NCBI RefSeq assembly: GCF_963678975.1
Contig: NC_089281.1
Location: 12,157,318 to 12,221,317 of the forward strand
Direction of reading: 5' to 3'
Source: Dysidea avara
Lineage: Eukaryota > Porifera > Demospongiae > Dictyoceratida > Dysideidae
DNA length: 64,000 nt
The position numbers and the translations under genes are program-made. Positions within the stretch are counted from its first letter, which is position 1; each line of letters starts with the position of its first letter. This document shows positions 34,501-49,500 of this stretch, one piece after another. A model generated the notes under the pieces. The model was given only the letters and a program-made list of their open reading frames with translations. It was not told the origin of the DNA and ran no database searches.

Positions 34501-37500
34501 TGGTTCACTAACAGCAGAAAGTGAACACAATTCTGTTAATGCAACAATTGTGTTCACAAAACAATTATACAAAGCATCACTAATGACAGCTGAATTCCAC
34601 TCAGTCAGTCTACCAGAACTATCTTTCTTTAACCAGCGTCTGTCTTTGCTGATATCAAAATATCCACTGCAATAGAATTTCAAGTTACACTGTATTGGTA
34701 GCGGTAAAAAGCAAAATAACTTTCCATCAGATATCTGAGGATGAATGAAGGAACTGGATTTATTTAATTTCACTCCTATTTCAGCTAGTGGGCAAAGACC
34801 ATTTGATTTGCCATCACCTGACTGAGCTAACCTTTTACTTTTATCAGTACCCAAACAGGATGTGACCATCCAGTGATGTTCATATTTACCTTGAGTAGCA
34901 ACACCCTCAACTTTAAATACCTTTTTCTGATGGGATTTGGAGCTGACAAGTCCTAGTCTGAACTGCTCAATTAAGGTTGGTCCTACAGTAACTGCAGAAT
35001 TTGGATCAAGTGTTTTAGTAACTGATAAAACACATTTCATATTTTCAACACTAGAATTGGCCTCCAATTCATACAATGACACTTCCTTAACGTGTTGTAA
35101 AAACAGAAGTAGTTCTGGAGCTGATTCTTTTAATGTATTGCACAACCGTTCTACTCTAAGTTTATCATATACCATTGGTGAAATTTTGCTTTTGGCAGCA
35201 GTGTTGTAGTTCCTGAAAGGAAATCTAAACAATGTACCATTGTAGCCTTTGTTCACTTTGGTCAGGTCAAAGTCAAACATACCAATGTAAGGCATAAACT
35301 GGTCTCTAAACTCATCAAGATCACCAAAATTTTCCTTTAAATCTATCTGCATTCCGGGTTCACCTGAGCTTACCCTGCCACCCAAATAGCTTGTGTGAGG
35401 ATCAAAGACAGTGAAATAGTTATGAGTAATGAAACTTGGTACATCAGTTAAGTGATAGATAGAACAAAATCCTATTCCAAATCTACCAATTTTTGTTGGG
35501 TCAGACTTCTTAGATCCACCTGCTAAATCACAAATGTTCTCTAAATCACTAGAAGTGAATACAGCATTGTTATAAGCTAGCAGTGCTGGTCCTTGCCAGG
35601 GCTTCATTTCCGGTTCTAGGAGTGAATTACAGGGATGTTGTCGCCAGTCGATCAAAAATTTCACTTCAGTAGCACGAGCATCATCAGCATTTTGGATCAA
35701 TTCCTTGAACACATCAACATCAGAGCCATAATCCTCAATAGCTTCATTGAGGCGGCTAGTCACTGACTGATGTGGTCCCTTCTGGATGTATTTCAGACCA
35801 AGTTTCCTCGAAGGAGCTAATCTCTGACCTAGAGGAACTACTTTGAAAAATTTCGCTCTCTCTAAGGGTATTTCTGGATGAACAAATGTGTAGTTTTTCT
35901 TCTTCATTTGCTCCCCAGACCAATATCGATCGTTGTAGGTACAATCCTTAGGAGGAAGAAGCCGTCGATTTTCAGTAGGCAGTAGAACTTCCATGTTTTC
36001 CTTACCAGCTTGATGTATCCACTGTAAAATATGCAAAACAATTCTCAAGTGCCTATCATCAAGGGTGTATCCACGGAAAAAACTTTTAGTCTCTGAAAAG
36101 GCCTTACTGACAACACTTTCAGCAAAGTTTGCTGGAACTCCCAATGAGAGAAACATTCCATGATATTCCTTCAACTGAGGTATCAGAGATAAAGTATAAT
36201 AATATGGACTCAAATCCAAATTGTCAATGGGATATACAGCACACTTTTCAGCAGATACAAACTTACATTCTGCTTCAATCCAAATCCATTTAGATGGAAG
36301 ATTACTTTGATTGCCTGTTAGCATTTTTTGCTCTTCCAAATGGAGGTGATCATAAATGAGATAAACAATTTTTGAAATTTCACGAGAAGGTATGGAAACT
36401 TTACTTAGGGCAGTTAGTTGTGAAAATAAATCAGACATATATAATGACTTCATCATACCAGCTAAAGACTGACATTCTACTTGCATATAGTGTTCATGCA
36501 GAACTGGTGCAATACTGCCGACCAGTAATTTACAATGCACTGGGTACATGTTTCTTGGAGAATAAGCTGTTTTCTCTTCTCCATACCATCTCAGTTGTCT
36601 GGGATAGTCACGATCAGGAGGCCTTGGACTAGCAAATAAAAAAGGAATATCTGTAAGAATCTCTAACAGTTCGCTATCAGGATTAGAAATCTCTCTAAGT
36701 AAGTATACAATCATAAAAGATCTGTTAAAAATTTGGGTCACGTTAGTTCTACACAAAGCAGACACAGTTGAAGCTCGTTCAATCAGTAACTGAGAAAGAC
36801 ACTTCATATCAGATGAGACAATGTTCCATGTCTTCAAACCTAATCTTCTAAGTATTGCAAAATAGTCCCTGTATTCAGAAGATGGCATGCAGTCTTCTTG
36901 TGGATCAAACAGATATTGAAATTTAGGGTCATCAGGGTCATACAATTCAGAAGGTTTAGCTAGCTGCTTTGATGTTCCTCTAGGAACAAACTTGCAAGAA
37001 TGCAAATGATTTGACAGTGTCTGGTCTATTTGAGAGCCTAAAATCCACTTCATAAGGCCATTAGTATTGTTCACATTGCCATTTAGGGCAAATGGTATTA
37101 TATGTGTTATGCATAATTCTGTAAAGGTAGGCTGAGGGCAACCTAACAGCTTCAATAGACCACACTCTGACAATGATCTATAGTGAATGATATTTGGTGG
37201 GTATTGCAGCAATGGTGGAAGTTGCATCCCTTCAGTAAGTAATATCCATTCTGTGGTGTTCAGGGCTACAAATTTTTGCCTGTTATTAGCAGGGTTAAAT
37301 AGTGGCAACTGTCTTATAGCATTCACTTCTGTTATAGACAAACTTGTTTTGTTTGTCAAAGAGATATATTTCAGAAACCCTACCTTGTCACCAGGCAGTT
37401 GATTCTCAACACATCTTGTAATGTTCCTAATATCAGTAGAACTACCCAGGACTTTAATAATTGATTTGGGAGATATTGGATTAAATTTGCTTTTGATCTG

Positions 37501-40500
37501 TGACTGCATGAAAACAAAACGTGTTTCATGCACCACTGTAAACCCTATCCTCTCAACAAAGGAAGGAAGAAAATTAGGAACCTCCTGCTCATATAAAAAG
37601 CAAGTGCTGCAATGAGAAAGAGGAAACAAATTTATGATTGATGGTGTGGGTGACATATCTAAACATTCTTTAGGAAATATTGACAAGGTCAAGATATTAT
37701 CTATGCCAATATGTTTAAAAAGTGCAACATTAAGCCATTCCCAAAGATTTAATAGCCACTGAAGAGGAGGATGGCGATTTGCATTTGGTATCCACTGTAC
37801 TTCATCACCATTGGAATTGGTCCATTTTCTCATGGACATTGGAATAAGTTCAGAACAAACTACTTTAGCATCTGCCATTTTCAACTGATACAGGTTTAAC
37901 CCAATCACTACCTTCAACTGTTTTAATACATCTAAAGGAAGTTCATTCCACAACAACTGGTCTGTGATTTCCTGGAGAAAAGAAACACATTTCTTATCAG
38001 CAAGCATGCAGATGCAATCTTGTTGAGAAAATGGCTTTGGTAAAGCTCCAGCCTTTTCCACTGGCAACAATGAAATATTTAACAGTTCATGACAGTTTGT
38101 TGATGACACATCACTCAGTACATAAGCAAGTAGTGAGGAGCATTTTACTTTATCAACTACAATACTTTGCACCTGACTGATAGCAGCATTCCTTAAGCAG
38201 TTTCGAACCACACTAGGAGAAATCTCTCTGGACTGAAGTTTGGCTCTTAATGGCTGAATATTTCTAATAACTTGTGTGACTGCTATTGGAAGAATAACAA
38301 GTGGTTGATTAAGAGCAATTAAGGTTTCAACAATAACCTCTGAAACATCAGATTCAACATCAGAGAAGGTCCCTGGTAAATACAGAGCAGATAAAAGACT
38401 TATTCTTTGACCTCCACTAGCAGCAGTCCATGCTACCTTTAAGTCATTATTCACTAACAATGTGATAACCTGCTCAACAAGAGTTAACCACATGGAGTGA
38501 CCACCTGAACTTTGTGATAACAGAGGCCACAGACAGTACGGATCTAACATCTCATGTGAATTTTTATACAAAACAGGGAAATTTGCATACTCAATTAGAG
38601 CACTCCTGCATGCTAACAGAATTGCATACAGTGGAGTAATCAGGTCATCAACAAGTGCTTTGTTAAACTGTGCTTCTTCCCCTTGTTCATCATGTGATGG
38701 CCACTTTATACTGCGACGATTGTCAGCAACAGAAAAGTAGCCATGAATGCAAACAGGCAAACCAATTTTAGAAGGCAAGGGAAGAAAGCAAAAAGCATGA
38801 CCAGGGATATCAGGTGGTTTATCAAATTCCCAAGGAATTTTCTTCTTAAATCTTGAAAGCAAAGTAAGAAAGTTAGTAACACTTCTGTCACAAACATCAA
38901 GATTTTTACTGCTAACAGATGTTGAGCATTCAGGTATTTGCAGAAGTGATGGTAGTTGAGCTGCTACTCCTACCCATGGAATGACCTTTAGTTTTTTTGA
39001 AAGTGACTGTAGCTTGTCACAATTCATTCCAGCAATGCAATTCATCACTAGCCAGTTGTACCTACCTTCCTTAGGTACAGTCTCCATAAAGTGGTTCTCA
39101 AATGTAATGGGTACTGAATTTATGTGGCAGAACATATCAGTACGTCTTTCCCAATTTTCTGCACTTTGAGTGCATTTATTCCTACCTTGCTGTACTGCAG
39201 AGACATTGCTGTGATCAACACGTATTTGGTACAGAAGCTTCTCTTGACCTGTGTATATATCATAACGGTACAAACCAATGCTTGAAATGTTCTTCAGAAA
39301 CAGCAACAAAAATGGACCATCTTCAACCAGAGACTTGAAAAGTTTTGTAACCACCACCTCAGAATTAAGTAGCGAATCTGAAATATCTGAGGGACAATTA
39401 CGTAAAGGAAAGCGAAATATTGCTCCTTTGTATTGGTCCTGTTCTGGTGAATATCCAAATAATCCCTTGAAGCAACTCACACTGCCAGTGTACCTTCTAA
39501 AATCTTTCAAGTACAACCAGTCACCAGTTTTAAGAGAACCATCTTTATCTTTTTTATTAATATAAACTCGATGTGGATCAAGAACTGCAATTGTGTCATT
39601 GCTGAGGATGAATGGCAAATCTGTAAATCAAAGAAATACATAAAAATGAGCTCAATGATATGCAGAATATTACAAATTTACATAAAGAAAGGTATACTAA
39701 GAGTGATTCATGATCACTTATTACAGTTATTAGAAATGTAACCCAGAACAGAGCCCAGCTATGAAAAAGAGTGCAGCCTTCTAAAAATGGTGTGAAAAGA
39801 TGTGATATCAAAGATGGTAGTCAAGAAATGGCTGAAATGGCTCCTTTTCACATCTGGGCTGTTTTGGATTAGCATTTGTATATATAGCTATTTGTCTATA
39901 TTTTCCCTACAGGTGAAATAGATTTTAAAATACATTTGTCGCTACTATATATTTTGAAATATTACATGTAGCTACATAGTTGCTAAACATTACATGTAGG
40001 ATATCTGGTACATGCATGTAGTTGGTTTTTGTGTAATAACCCATTGATAATTAAATGATTTCCATTAGATTATTGAAGTTACCTGACACATGCAAGAAAT
40101 CCAATTAGTTAAAATCAAGCTCTTCGTTTTATCGTCCAAAGTGACTACAGTCTTCGTTATAACGGAGTATGTCGCACCCGTTCAAGCGAGATAGACAACC
40201 TGACATCTCCCCACCAGCCAAGGAGGGCAAAACCATTCACTACGCGTGTGTTTCGTGCAGCGAGAACGTTGAAAATGACTGTATCAGTTGTGACTGGTGT
40301 GGACAGTGGAAGCACAGCAAATGTGCCGGCTTAACTGAAGATGAACTGAAGGTACTTTTTAACATAAACTCGCGTGTCAAGTTTTTCTGTAAACTTTGTC
40401 AGCCAAAAGTTGAAGTGGCATTTAAATTTTTTGATGACATTCAGGAAAAACAGAACTCAATAGCTGCAAAGATGAATGTTATAGAAGAGAAGTTGACTAA

Positions 40501-43500
40501 ATCTGTAGCTGCATGACCTTAATTCACACGATTTGAACAGTTTAACAAACAACTCACAGCTGCTGCCACCCAGCCAACAGCCTTGCAAAGCAAGAGCAAG
40601 GGAACACAAATGTCAACAGTAACCCCCATAGAATTCAAGTGGTACATACAATCAGCCTGCACCTATTAGCAAATTTACTGTGTCAAATAATTTTACAGAC
40701 GTAAATTCAATGTTGTGGTGTATGGTATCAAAGAAAGTCCTACTGGCACCCCAAGAAGTAATCGTACCAAGTCAGACATTGATTCCTGTGTTAACATCCT
40801 GAACAAAGCTAATGGTGACATTAGTGATCTTTCTATTAGGGACTGCTTGCGTCTGGGAAAGTTTAATTCATCTAGAACCAAACCAAGACCTCTACTAGTG
40901 AAACTATCCCGTGCTTTTGATGTAGCCACTGTCTTATCCAATAGATCTAAAATCCCTGAAGGCATACAAATCAAACCTGATATGAATAAAGAAGAAAAAC
41001 TAAGAGAGCAAGTATTACTAAAGGAGCGTTGGAGCTTGATTTGTTCCGGAACCGACAAAAAACACATTAAAATTCGTCGTGCCAAACTCTATGTTAAAGG
41101 CCAAATTTATGGTGAAGTCATTAATTCAACTTTCATACCTAATCCCAGAATTGAATCGTTAAATTCTTCCAGCGACAATTCTACTATGGAAGTTGGAGAT
41201 GGGTCCACATCCAACAATGATACACCTGCATATTATGTCCAACCATTTACCAACAAATATTGGATGTACAGACCCTAAATGTCAAGAATATACTCTTTCC
41301 TTCACTGTAAATTTATGGCACTTGGCTAATGTTTTGTAATTATGATTAATATCTGTGTGTTACAATCTTTTGTAGATTTCTGCACAGTACCTATAATAAT
41401 AATAATAATAGTTTGCATAGGAAGCTTAGTCAGTAGGTGTGACAACAATTGTAGTGAAGCTGATTGCTCTATTGAAGTATCTCAATTGTGTGACTCCTGT
41501 GTATATTTGTTTGGTATGTAGCCCAACTAGCTATCAAAGTAAGGATCGCCCAAATGTGATGCATGCCGCCAATACCGCCACCTTTAAAAATCATTCTAGA
41601 GAAATAAAACGAGACAAGAATCACCTTTGCAGAATAATATTAGTCCAGTTAACATGAAATACAACATTGAAAACAAGGAAACACTTACTAGTGACCGGAA
41701 AAAGATTTTTTCTCTCCAAAACTTGAAATTTTGTCTGTCCAGAGGTCCGACACCATCTGGAATCCCATACAACTCATTCAGAGTCCCTTGGAATACCACA
41801 TGGAATCAGGAATCTTGCCTAGAAATCTGACTTACGTTTAATTTAGGATACTTCTGGATACTACTACTAATAATGCACATCTGAAACACTTGGTTTGCTA
41901 CATCTGGAATTATCTTGCCTGATCTTGCCCAAAAACTTGTCCTTGGATTTGCTTAATCAGCTGTCTGTCGTACTCAATGCCTTTAGTTGCTCCGTGAAAG
42001 TCACAATGCTTTGATACCGAGTGCTGCTACGCAAGCTGTTATGTAAGCTGTTATGTATCCGAGCCGAGCCATCCGAGAGTCAGTGAGAGAGCCAGAATCA
42101 GTGTATTGCAAACGGCCTCAATTACAAGCGAGCAAGTGAGGTGAGGTGTAATTGAGGCCCCAGGTATAATTAGCTTGAAGTAATTAGCTTGAAGTAGCTA
42201 GTCCCCGAGCTAGTCTGAGTGAGCCCCAGTCTTCAAGTTAAAGAGTCTGGAATAACCCGAGATCAATCCTTATAGGACTCACTTGAGGAATTATCCCAGT
42301 GGAGCCAATCCCGAGCTTGTTGCCCCCTGGATAGCTAGCTATACCAGCTTAGCGAGATACCCCTACCAGGAGTCGAGTGACAGAACAGTGATGGACTGTC
42401 AGATCTGCACATTAATGCCTTTCAAAGTTTACTGAATGACACAATTTGATTCAATTGGTGGATTGCAAAGCACATCATTGCAACAAAAGAGGTCACCACT
42501 TATCAATAAACAGAAAAGGAACTTACAAATCATTGTTACTATCACTCAAACATTGTATAGACTGTTTGAAATAAATGATGACAGCATGATTTATTTGTAC
42601 AATTCTGCTTATACTTTAGTTGTAGGTGATGACAGACAGATTATTGCACAGCTATTGAACACAATAAGGACATTACTCTTTCGGTGAATATCATGGATGT
42701 TGGAAGCAGTTTGGTGCTGCAGACTGTGGACTTATGCCATTGCCACCTTAACTTGTTTAGCACATGACAAAGACCCATGTATTACTGTGCTTCAGAAAGA
42801 AGAGCTATGGCCACATTTACGGGAAATTTTAGAGACTGGAAAAGTCTCTTCCTCCCGGCATCACAAGCATAGGTCCAACACTGAAGTGTTTGAAATTCAT
42901 TACATATGCCGAATACCAGGTGAATGGTCAAATATGGTGTGCTGTAATGAATGCAACACATAGTTTCATGCAACTTGTGTGGACTATATTGAAGAGCGTG
43001 CAGACAGTATCAAAATGTGATACTGTGATCAGTGCACAAAGAAGCAATCTAGCTAGCTAACATCAAGAGTATATAATGTGGGCTCCCACATTATATACTC
43101 TTGCTAACATTTATTCACTATATTATTTGCCAAATTTTAATCCCAGCTTATTGCAATTTTTTGCATGCGTTTGAACACTAATATTATTGTAAACATTATA
43201 GCTACTTAATGATTGTGCAGAGCCAGGGCAGTTTTCTGGTTCATCCTTGAGTCAGAATGAGACAAGGAATAAGATAAACCTTCTGCAACCACAGTATTCA
43301 GTTTGTTGTAGTCAGCCACGTAATTGAAATCTGGAATCCTAATTTTTGGCTTGGAATCTGGAATCTTGGCCTAAATTTCAGAATCCCGTACAAGATTTTT
43401 GAAGATTTTTGGTTGGTGTTGGACCCCTCAAGTCTGCCTCACTACCTGTCTCACTGCCTGACCACATTCGCAAGAGGCCAATGAAGCAGCGCATAGCTAC

Positions 43501-46500
43501 CATTTTACTTCACTATAACAAACTCACCAGTGGGATGTGCCTTTTCAAATGTAGGCCCTTTGCACCTTGCCTTTTCTTTTAGCTATGTATCTTTAATCAG
43601 GCTGCTCTTCTTCTTCCTTCATCCACGAAATCATACCGAGGTGTTAATTTTCCGTATCAACACTTTCTTTCAGCAGCATATACAGATGCCACATAATTAT
43701 TTCAGAGCTAGTCCTGGGAAGTACTTTAGTCCCAGCGCTATACTATAAGAGATATATTAGCTAGATATCTGTAAGTCAGTTCGCAATTGGTATCCGGTTT
43801 GCGACAGGTTCATGACCACGCCCATCAATTAAAGATATAGGTGGACTAATAGCGACAGAGTACGGAGACCACACCTTCTTAACAACCTAGCTGTTCACAA
43901 GATGATCTCACCTCTTATTGGTCTAGCTGGCTGCACACCCCTTGGCTGACTCGAGATATAGCTATACTCTAATACAACAGTCACTTTAATGTAACAGTCA
44001 CAAGTTGCATTGTAGCTAGCTGTGCTACAACAAAACTAAACAAACTAGTATCTTAATAAATTTTAAAATGAAGTAGGGATCTATGCAATAAAAAGTAGTG
44101 AAACAAGAGATGAATGATATTACAGCATAGCTTAGTGGGAAACTCCCTACTTTGGCATGCACATTAGCTATAACAAGTATTTTGCTCAATGCCAAAGTAG
44201 GAACTTCTCATTGAGCTATGCTGTAATATGTATCAACATTCATCTCTTGTTTCACTACTTAGATCCCTACTTCATGATCATTTTTTAAATTAATATTTTT
44301 TTTAAATTAAATTTTTTTTGTAGTACTCCTGAGCACCAGTTTGGGCATATAGACATGGAGGTCCCTGGTTCGAACCCTGAACAATTTTTTGACATTTTTC
44401 ATGCATGTGTTTTGGTGACGGTTTTATTAGAGTATCTTGATCACAATTGTTTCACATGTTTGGTTTTTGCTTTACAGTATATTTCCTAAGCTAATACTCT
44501 CTAAAAGGACGGTGCTAGGATGATTAGCTTTGAAAATCGGGTTTTCTTGGTTCATGTAAAGTACATACTTGTCTGTTGCATGCCTGAACGTATTGGCTTT
44601 CCTTGGTAGCACAATACACTGTTTATAATAAATATAAAGAAAATTGTTTAGCTGGTAAGGTTTAGGTGACCTTATTCAGCAGGTGGTTACACACATTAGG
44701 TGAGTTACTGACAAGAAAGTAGGGAATAGCAAACCCCGAATTCACACATTCATGTGCTTATAATTATGTGCTTTAATAATGCTGTAGGATCATTAGTTAA
44801 TACAATAAAAAGTGCTGAAACGAACAGGTGAACCTTGCAAATTCTTTGAGCACTTTTAGTGATGATCTGTACTAGATTATAAAATCTTTAAATTTTCTTT
44901 ACATATGTTAGTTAGTATTTTTGGCTATTCCCCTTCATTATCAGAGGAGAGGGAGTTAAAATGTTTAAAAATATGATGTGCTTGATGGATGGTTCTCCTG
45001 ATCTTAAGTGCATGACTGTCCTAATAAAATACTGCTTTACTCTATTGACATTATTACTTAGAGCTAAACTATTGTTCATTGTAAAGCTTTACCATGTCAA
45101 CATTTCATGGTAGATGCCATGCAGATCAGAGCCTTAGCAAGGGGATAAAAAGCAGTCTTCATCTGTGTTCAAGTGTAGAGTATAACTTTTTGCAAAATTC
45201 AAGTAGCTGGAAAGTGGTCTGGTGAAAACTAATTTATACTTACCACAGCCTTGTGAAAACTTTAGCTACGTTTCAAGTATATGTGTAATTTTAAAATGGG
45301 TTCCCTAGAGTAAATACTTACCAGTAATGTGGTGAATAGATATAAATCCTAATCCAAAGCGTCCAACTTTCATTGGGTCAGTATCTTTTAAGTTTTGATG
45401 TATTTTTGAGATAGACTCCCAGTCATTTTCAGTGAACTGAGCATTATTCCAGGACAGCAAGGCTGGACCCTGGAACTTTGCCAATCCAGGTAGCCACAAT
45501 TCATCAGTGCTGTGACGTCGAGGATCAATCATGAATTTAATCTCTGTAGCACCCGCATCATCAGCATTTTGTATTAACTCCTGTTACATAAAACAAAAAC
45601 AAACTAGATCATTTACCAATGTCATTTTCATTTGCTGCTTTAAAATTTACTATTATTAGGTTTCTTAACTAAGTTTAGTACTTAATAATTGTTATGGTTG
45701 GTCAGGTCATGTACAGATAACAACATTGTTGTTTGCAAGTATTTAAAATTGCCAACACACTATCATGTGTCCTACAGCTATATAGTGCTGACATGTGACA
45801 AACAACCAAGAAAATGCCATTTTCATGCATCGGTAGCTCAATAGTGTTTGAACAGAAATTAACCAGTTTTGCCATGGAAACTCCTTCGTGGTAGGGCACC
45901 TCCTATTTCAAATTTCAGTTCAATTGGTCCAGCCATCATTGAGATATGTATCTTCAAAGTTTGTCTTACGTTTTCTGAAATTTCTTACATATTTTGTTTT
46001 TCGCAAAACAACAAAACTTGTGTGTGCTTTAGTTGCCAATTTACTTCAAACCTGAAGGACAGTAAGAGGATAATTCAGCAAATTTACAGTACAATTTTTT
46101 GCACAGATTAAATTAAGAAAAAAGGAGTTACACACAATTTCGAAAACTGCAAAAGCTATTTTGTTGTCATGCCTACAGGGTAATAATCTGCTTGACAAAA
46201 TAACTTCAGAATCAGTCTGTGCATGAAGTAATGATATTGTAGTGCAAACCTTTTGTGTACTGAGAGTATTAGCTAAGGAGATATAAAGCAAAACCAAATA
46301 TGTGAAACTGGCGCAATTGAGATACTCTAATATATATACATATAAAAGCATGTACAAAAACGTCTGAATTTTTTTCTCCAGGGTTCAAACCAGGAACCTC
46401 CACACCTACGTATATGCCTAAACCCTTTACCACTCTACCACAGCTGTCAGTTGCTCATTTCACTTAATTTTAAAAAAGGAAGTTATAGTTTAGTACACTA

Positions 46501-49500
46501 GAATGTTTTATGATCTTGTAGATTTATCAGTGAAAATTCAATTAGAGTGCTCAGAAAAAAAATGTGTGCTCTATTAGAGTACTACAAAAATGTGCTATAT
46601 TATGTATGACATACATACAGCAGTGTGTCACGCAGCCAAATACAACCAGTGTAGGCATTTTACAGCTCATTTTATAAAAACAAGAAAATGCTGTTGTCAT
46701 GTATCTGTAGCTTGATAGTGCCTGAATGTTAATCAACCATTTTTGCTGTGGAAATTTCCTCACGGTAGGGCACCTTTCATTCCAAATTTGAGTTGAATCT
46801 ACCCAACCATCACTGAGATGCATGCTTTTAATGTTTGATTGTATTTTTCTTCTTAATCTTCTTTTTCAACCAAGTCACCATGTAGAGGGTCAATTCTACA
46901 GACAAGTCAGTGTAAAATCACCCTGTAGATCTCACTGTAGATAGTTGTGTAACAAGTCATCCTAATAGCTACATTGTAATCATATTATTCAATTTCAAAT
47001 TTACACAAGTAGCAGTCCTTTAGTAAAAAAAATGGAAGCCTTGAAGCCATCCATAGGCTGGAGCCTCAAAGCCAATCATAGGCTGGCTTTGAGGCTTGCA
47101 ATTGTAAAATGATGTGATATCCTTGCCAAAATAGCCAAGCTGTGAAAAAGGGTGCACCCTCCAAAAAGGCCAGTGTGAAAAAGATATGAAATCAAAGGCA
47201 GTGGCCAAGAAATGGCTGCAATGATGCTAATTCCAATCATTTTAATGATTTTTAACACAAATAATGAAGCTATCACAAACACATAATATATGCAACACTG
47301 AAAGTCTGGTCTCGGTGAACCTGCTACATAGATGGGGATTGCATCAGAACACACGAAGTGTGTTGTACGGCCAAGTACAACCAGTGTTGGCACAATATTA
47401 GCTAAGGAGATATACATGCAGCAAAAACCAAACATGTAAAACAAATAGAACAGTCATTGTAAAGTAACATTCCAGAACAATAGAGAAAGATCTATGAATT
47501 GTATTCTGATGTAGTAAACTAGAACCTCCATTTATAAGGTGGAAATTAAGTGCAACTGACAGCAGTGACAAGCGGTAAAGGGTTTGGGACAGTGTATAGG
47601 TGTGTAGGTCAGCTCTAGACAAGATTTTGACTCTTTTTGTACTCTATGTGCATTTTATTAGAACTGCTTAGAAAAAAATGTGTGCTCTATCAGGACACAC
47701 GATAGTTAGGCTCCGGCCTATTATGCCCAAAATTTTACCTATTATACTTTTGAACATTGCTCAAAACTTAAGCCTATTATGTTCAAAATTATGCTTTTGA
47801 AATCAAGAGTATGCTCTAGAACTGACTGTTTTATTAGAGTATATTATCCTTCCCTGACTGCTGTATTAGAGTAAGTGACTGCTCTATTAGAGTATCTCGA
47901 TCTTATTTCTGCAAAGTGTGAATAACCAAAAAAGAAACGGTTTAATAAGTGGTTATATTACATGTTTTCAATTATGAAATGCACTAATAATACTATTGGC
48001 AGTGAATATTTACTTTCTTTCAGGTGCGCATATTGTGTATTTTAATTAAATTTTCAAAAATCGTCCCTATTATGCTGGCATTATGCTTGATGCTTTTGGT
48101 CACCTATTATGCTTTAAATTATTCCGGCATAATCGGCCGGTGCCTAACGATAGTGTGTTGTGCGGCCAAGTACAGCTAGTGCAGATGCGTGACAGACAAG
48201 TGTGTATTTTAAAGAAAACACTGTTTTCACACACTCGTAACTCTGTAGTGCCTGAACGGAAATTAACCAATTTCGCTGTGGAAACACACTCAGGGTAGGG
48301 CACCTCCTATTCCAAATTTGAGTTGAATCTGCCCAGCCACCACTGAGATATGCACCTTCAAAGTCAGTCTTTATTTTTTATCTTCTGCTTCTTTTTTCAT
48401 TCCACTCACTATAATTATAACTCACGCATGCATGCTAACTTCAAAGTTGGAGGGCAGTAAGAGCATAATGCAGTACAATTGCAGCACAAGTTTTGCAGAG
48501 ATTGAATTATGCATTAGAACAACAGAATTATGCGTAATTTAAAAACAATTTAAAAGTGATTTATTGTCACATGTACAGAGTAATCTGCTTAACGGAATTA
48601 CTTGAATGTACATGAAGCTACTACCATAGTGCAATAGTACAAACCTATTGTGATTTGAAATATTAGCTTATATAAAGCAAAACCAAACATGTAAAAAAGT
48701 GCAATTGATAGAGAGAACCATCATTTTTTAAATGAGGAAACATGTAAATACATGCAATATTGATGAGATCTCGGTCTCATGCGATCACAACCAAACTCTA
48801 GCTCTGTAAAGAGATCTGTGTGGGCATGACAAGGTTAAACAAACAGACAAATAACAAACAAAAAACTATGTACAAAATAGAAAATTTGTTATACTATTGC
48901 ATAAACTACGCTGTCCACTCACTGGGCAAAACAATTTTATCTAGGATATGCATGCATGTCTTAGCTGCATCATCAAAAGTCTGTCAAACAGAAGACTTGG
49001 TAATGACTGAAGGCTAAGGCTAAGTGAAGTCAACAAAACTCTTGAAATGTTGAATACAGCTGGGTACTCTAACAGTAACTGAGAAGTAAAAAAAAAATAA
49101 TGTGAGCAAAAATGTTGGGAAAAATCTCTAGGTTTAGGCTTTGAACCAGGGACCTCCACACCTAGCAAGCCCTTACCACTCTGCCACTGTTTCCAGTTGC
49201 TCACCTCACTTAATTTCTACCTTATACTAGAAATTAGAATGAGATCTATCAGTATGCGTTGTTATACTAGAATGCAATGTTGATCTATCAGTATGCAATG
49301 TTATACTAGAATGAGATCTATCAGTATGCGTTGTATTGAAGTGCTCAGAAAAAATGTGTGCTCTATTAGAGTAGCCACTACAAAACTTATGAAAATAGTG
49401 CATTGTGCTGCCAAGTATGGCCGATGCAGGTGAGTGACATACTCGTTTTACGGAACCAAGAAAACACCATTTTCATGTATCTGTAGCTCAATATAGTGCT

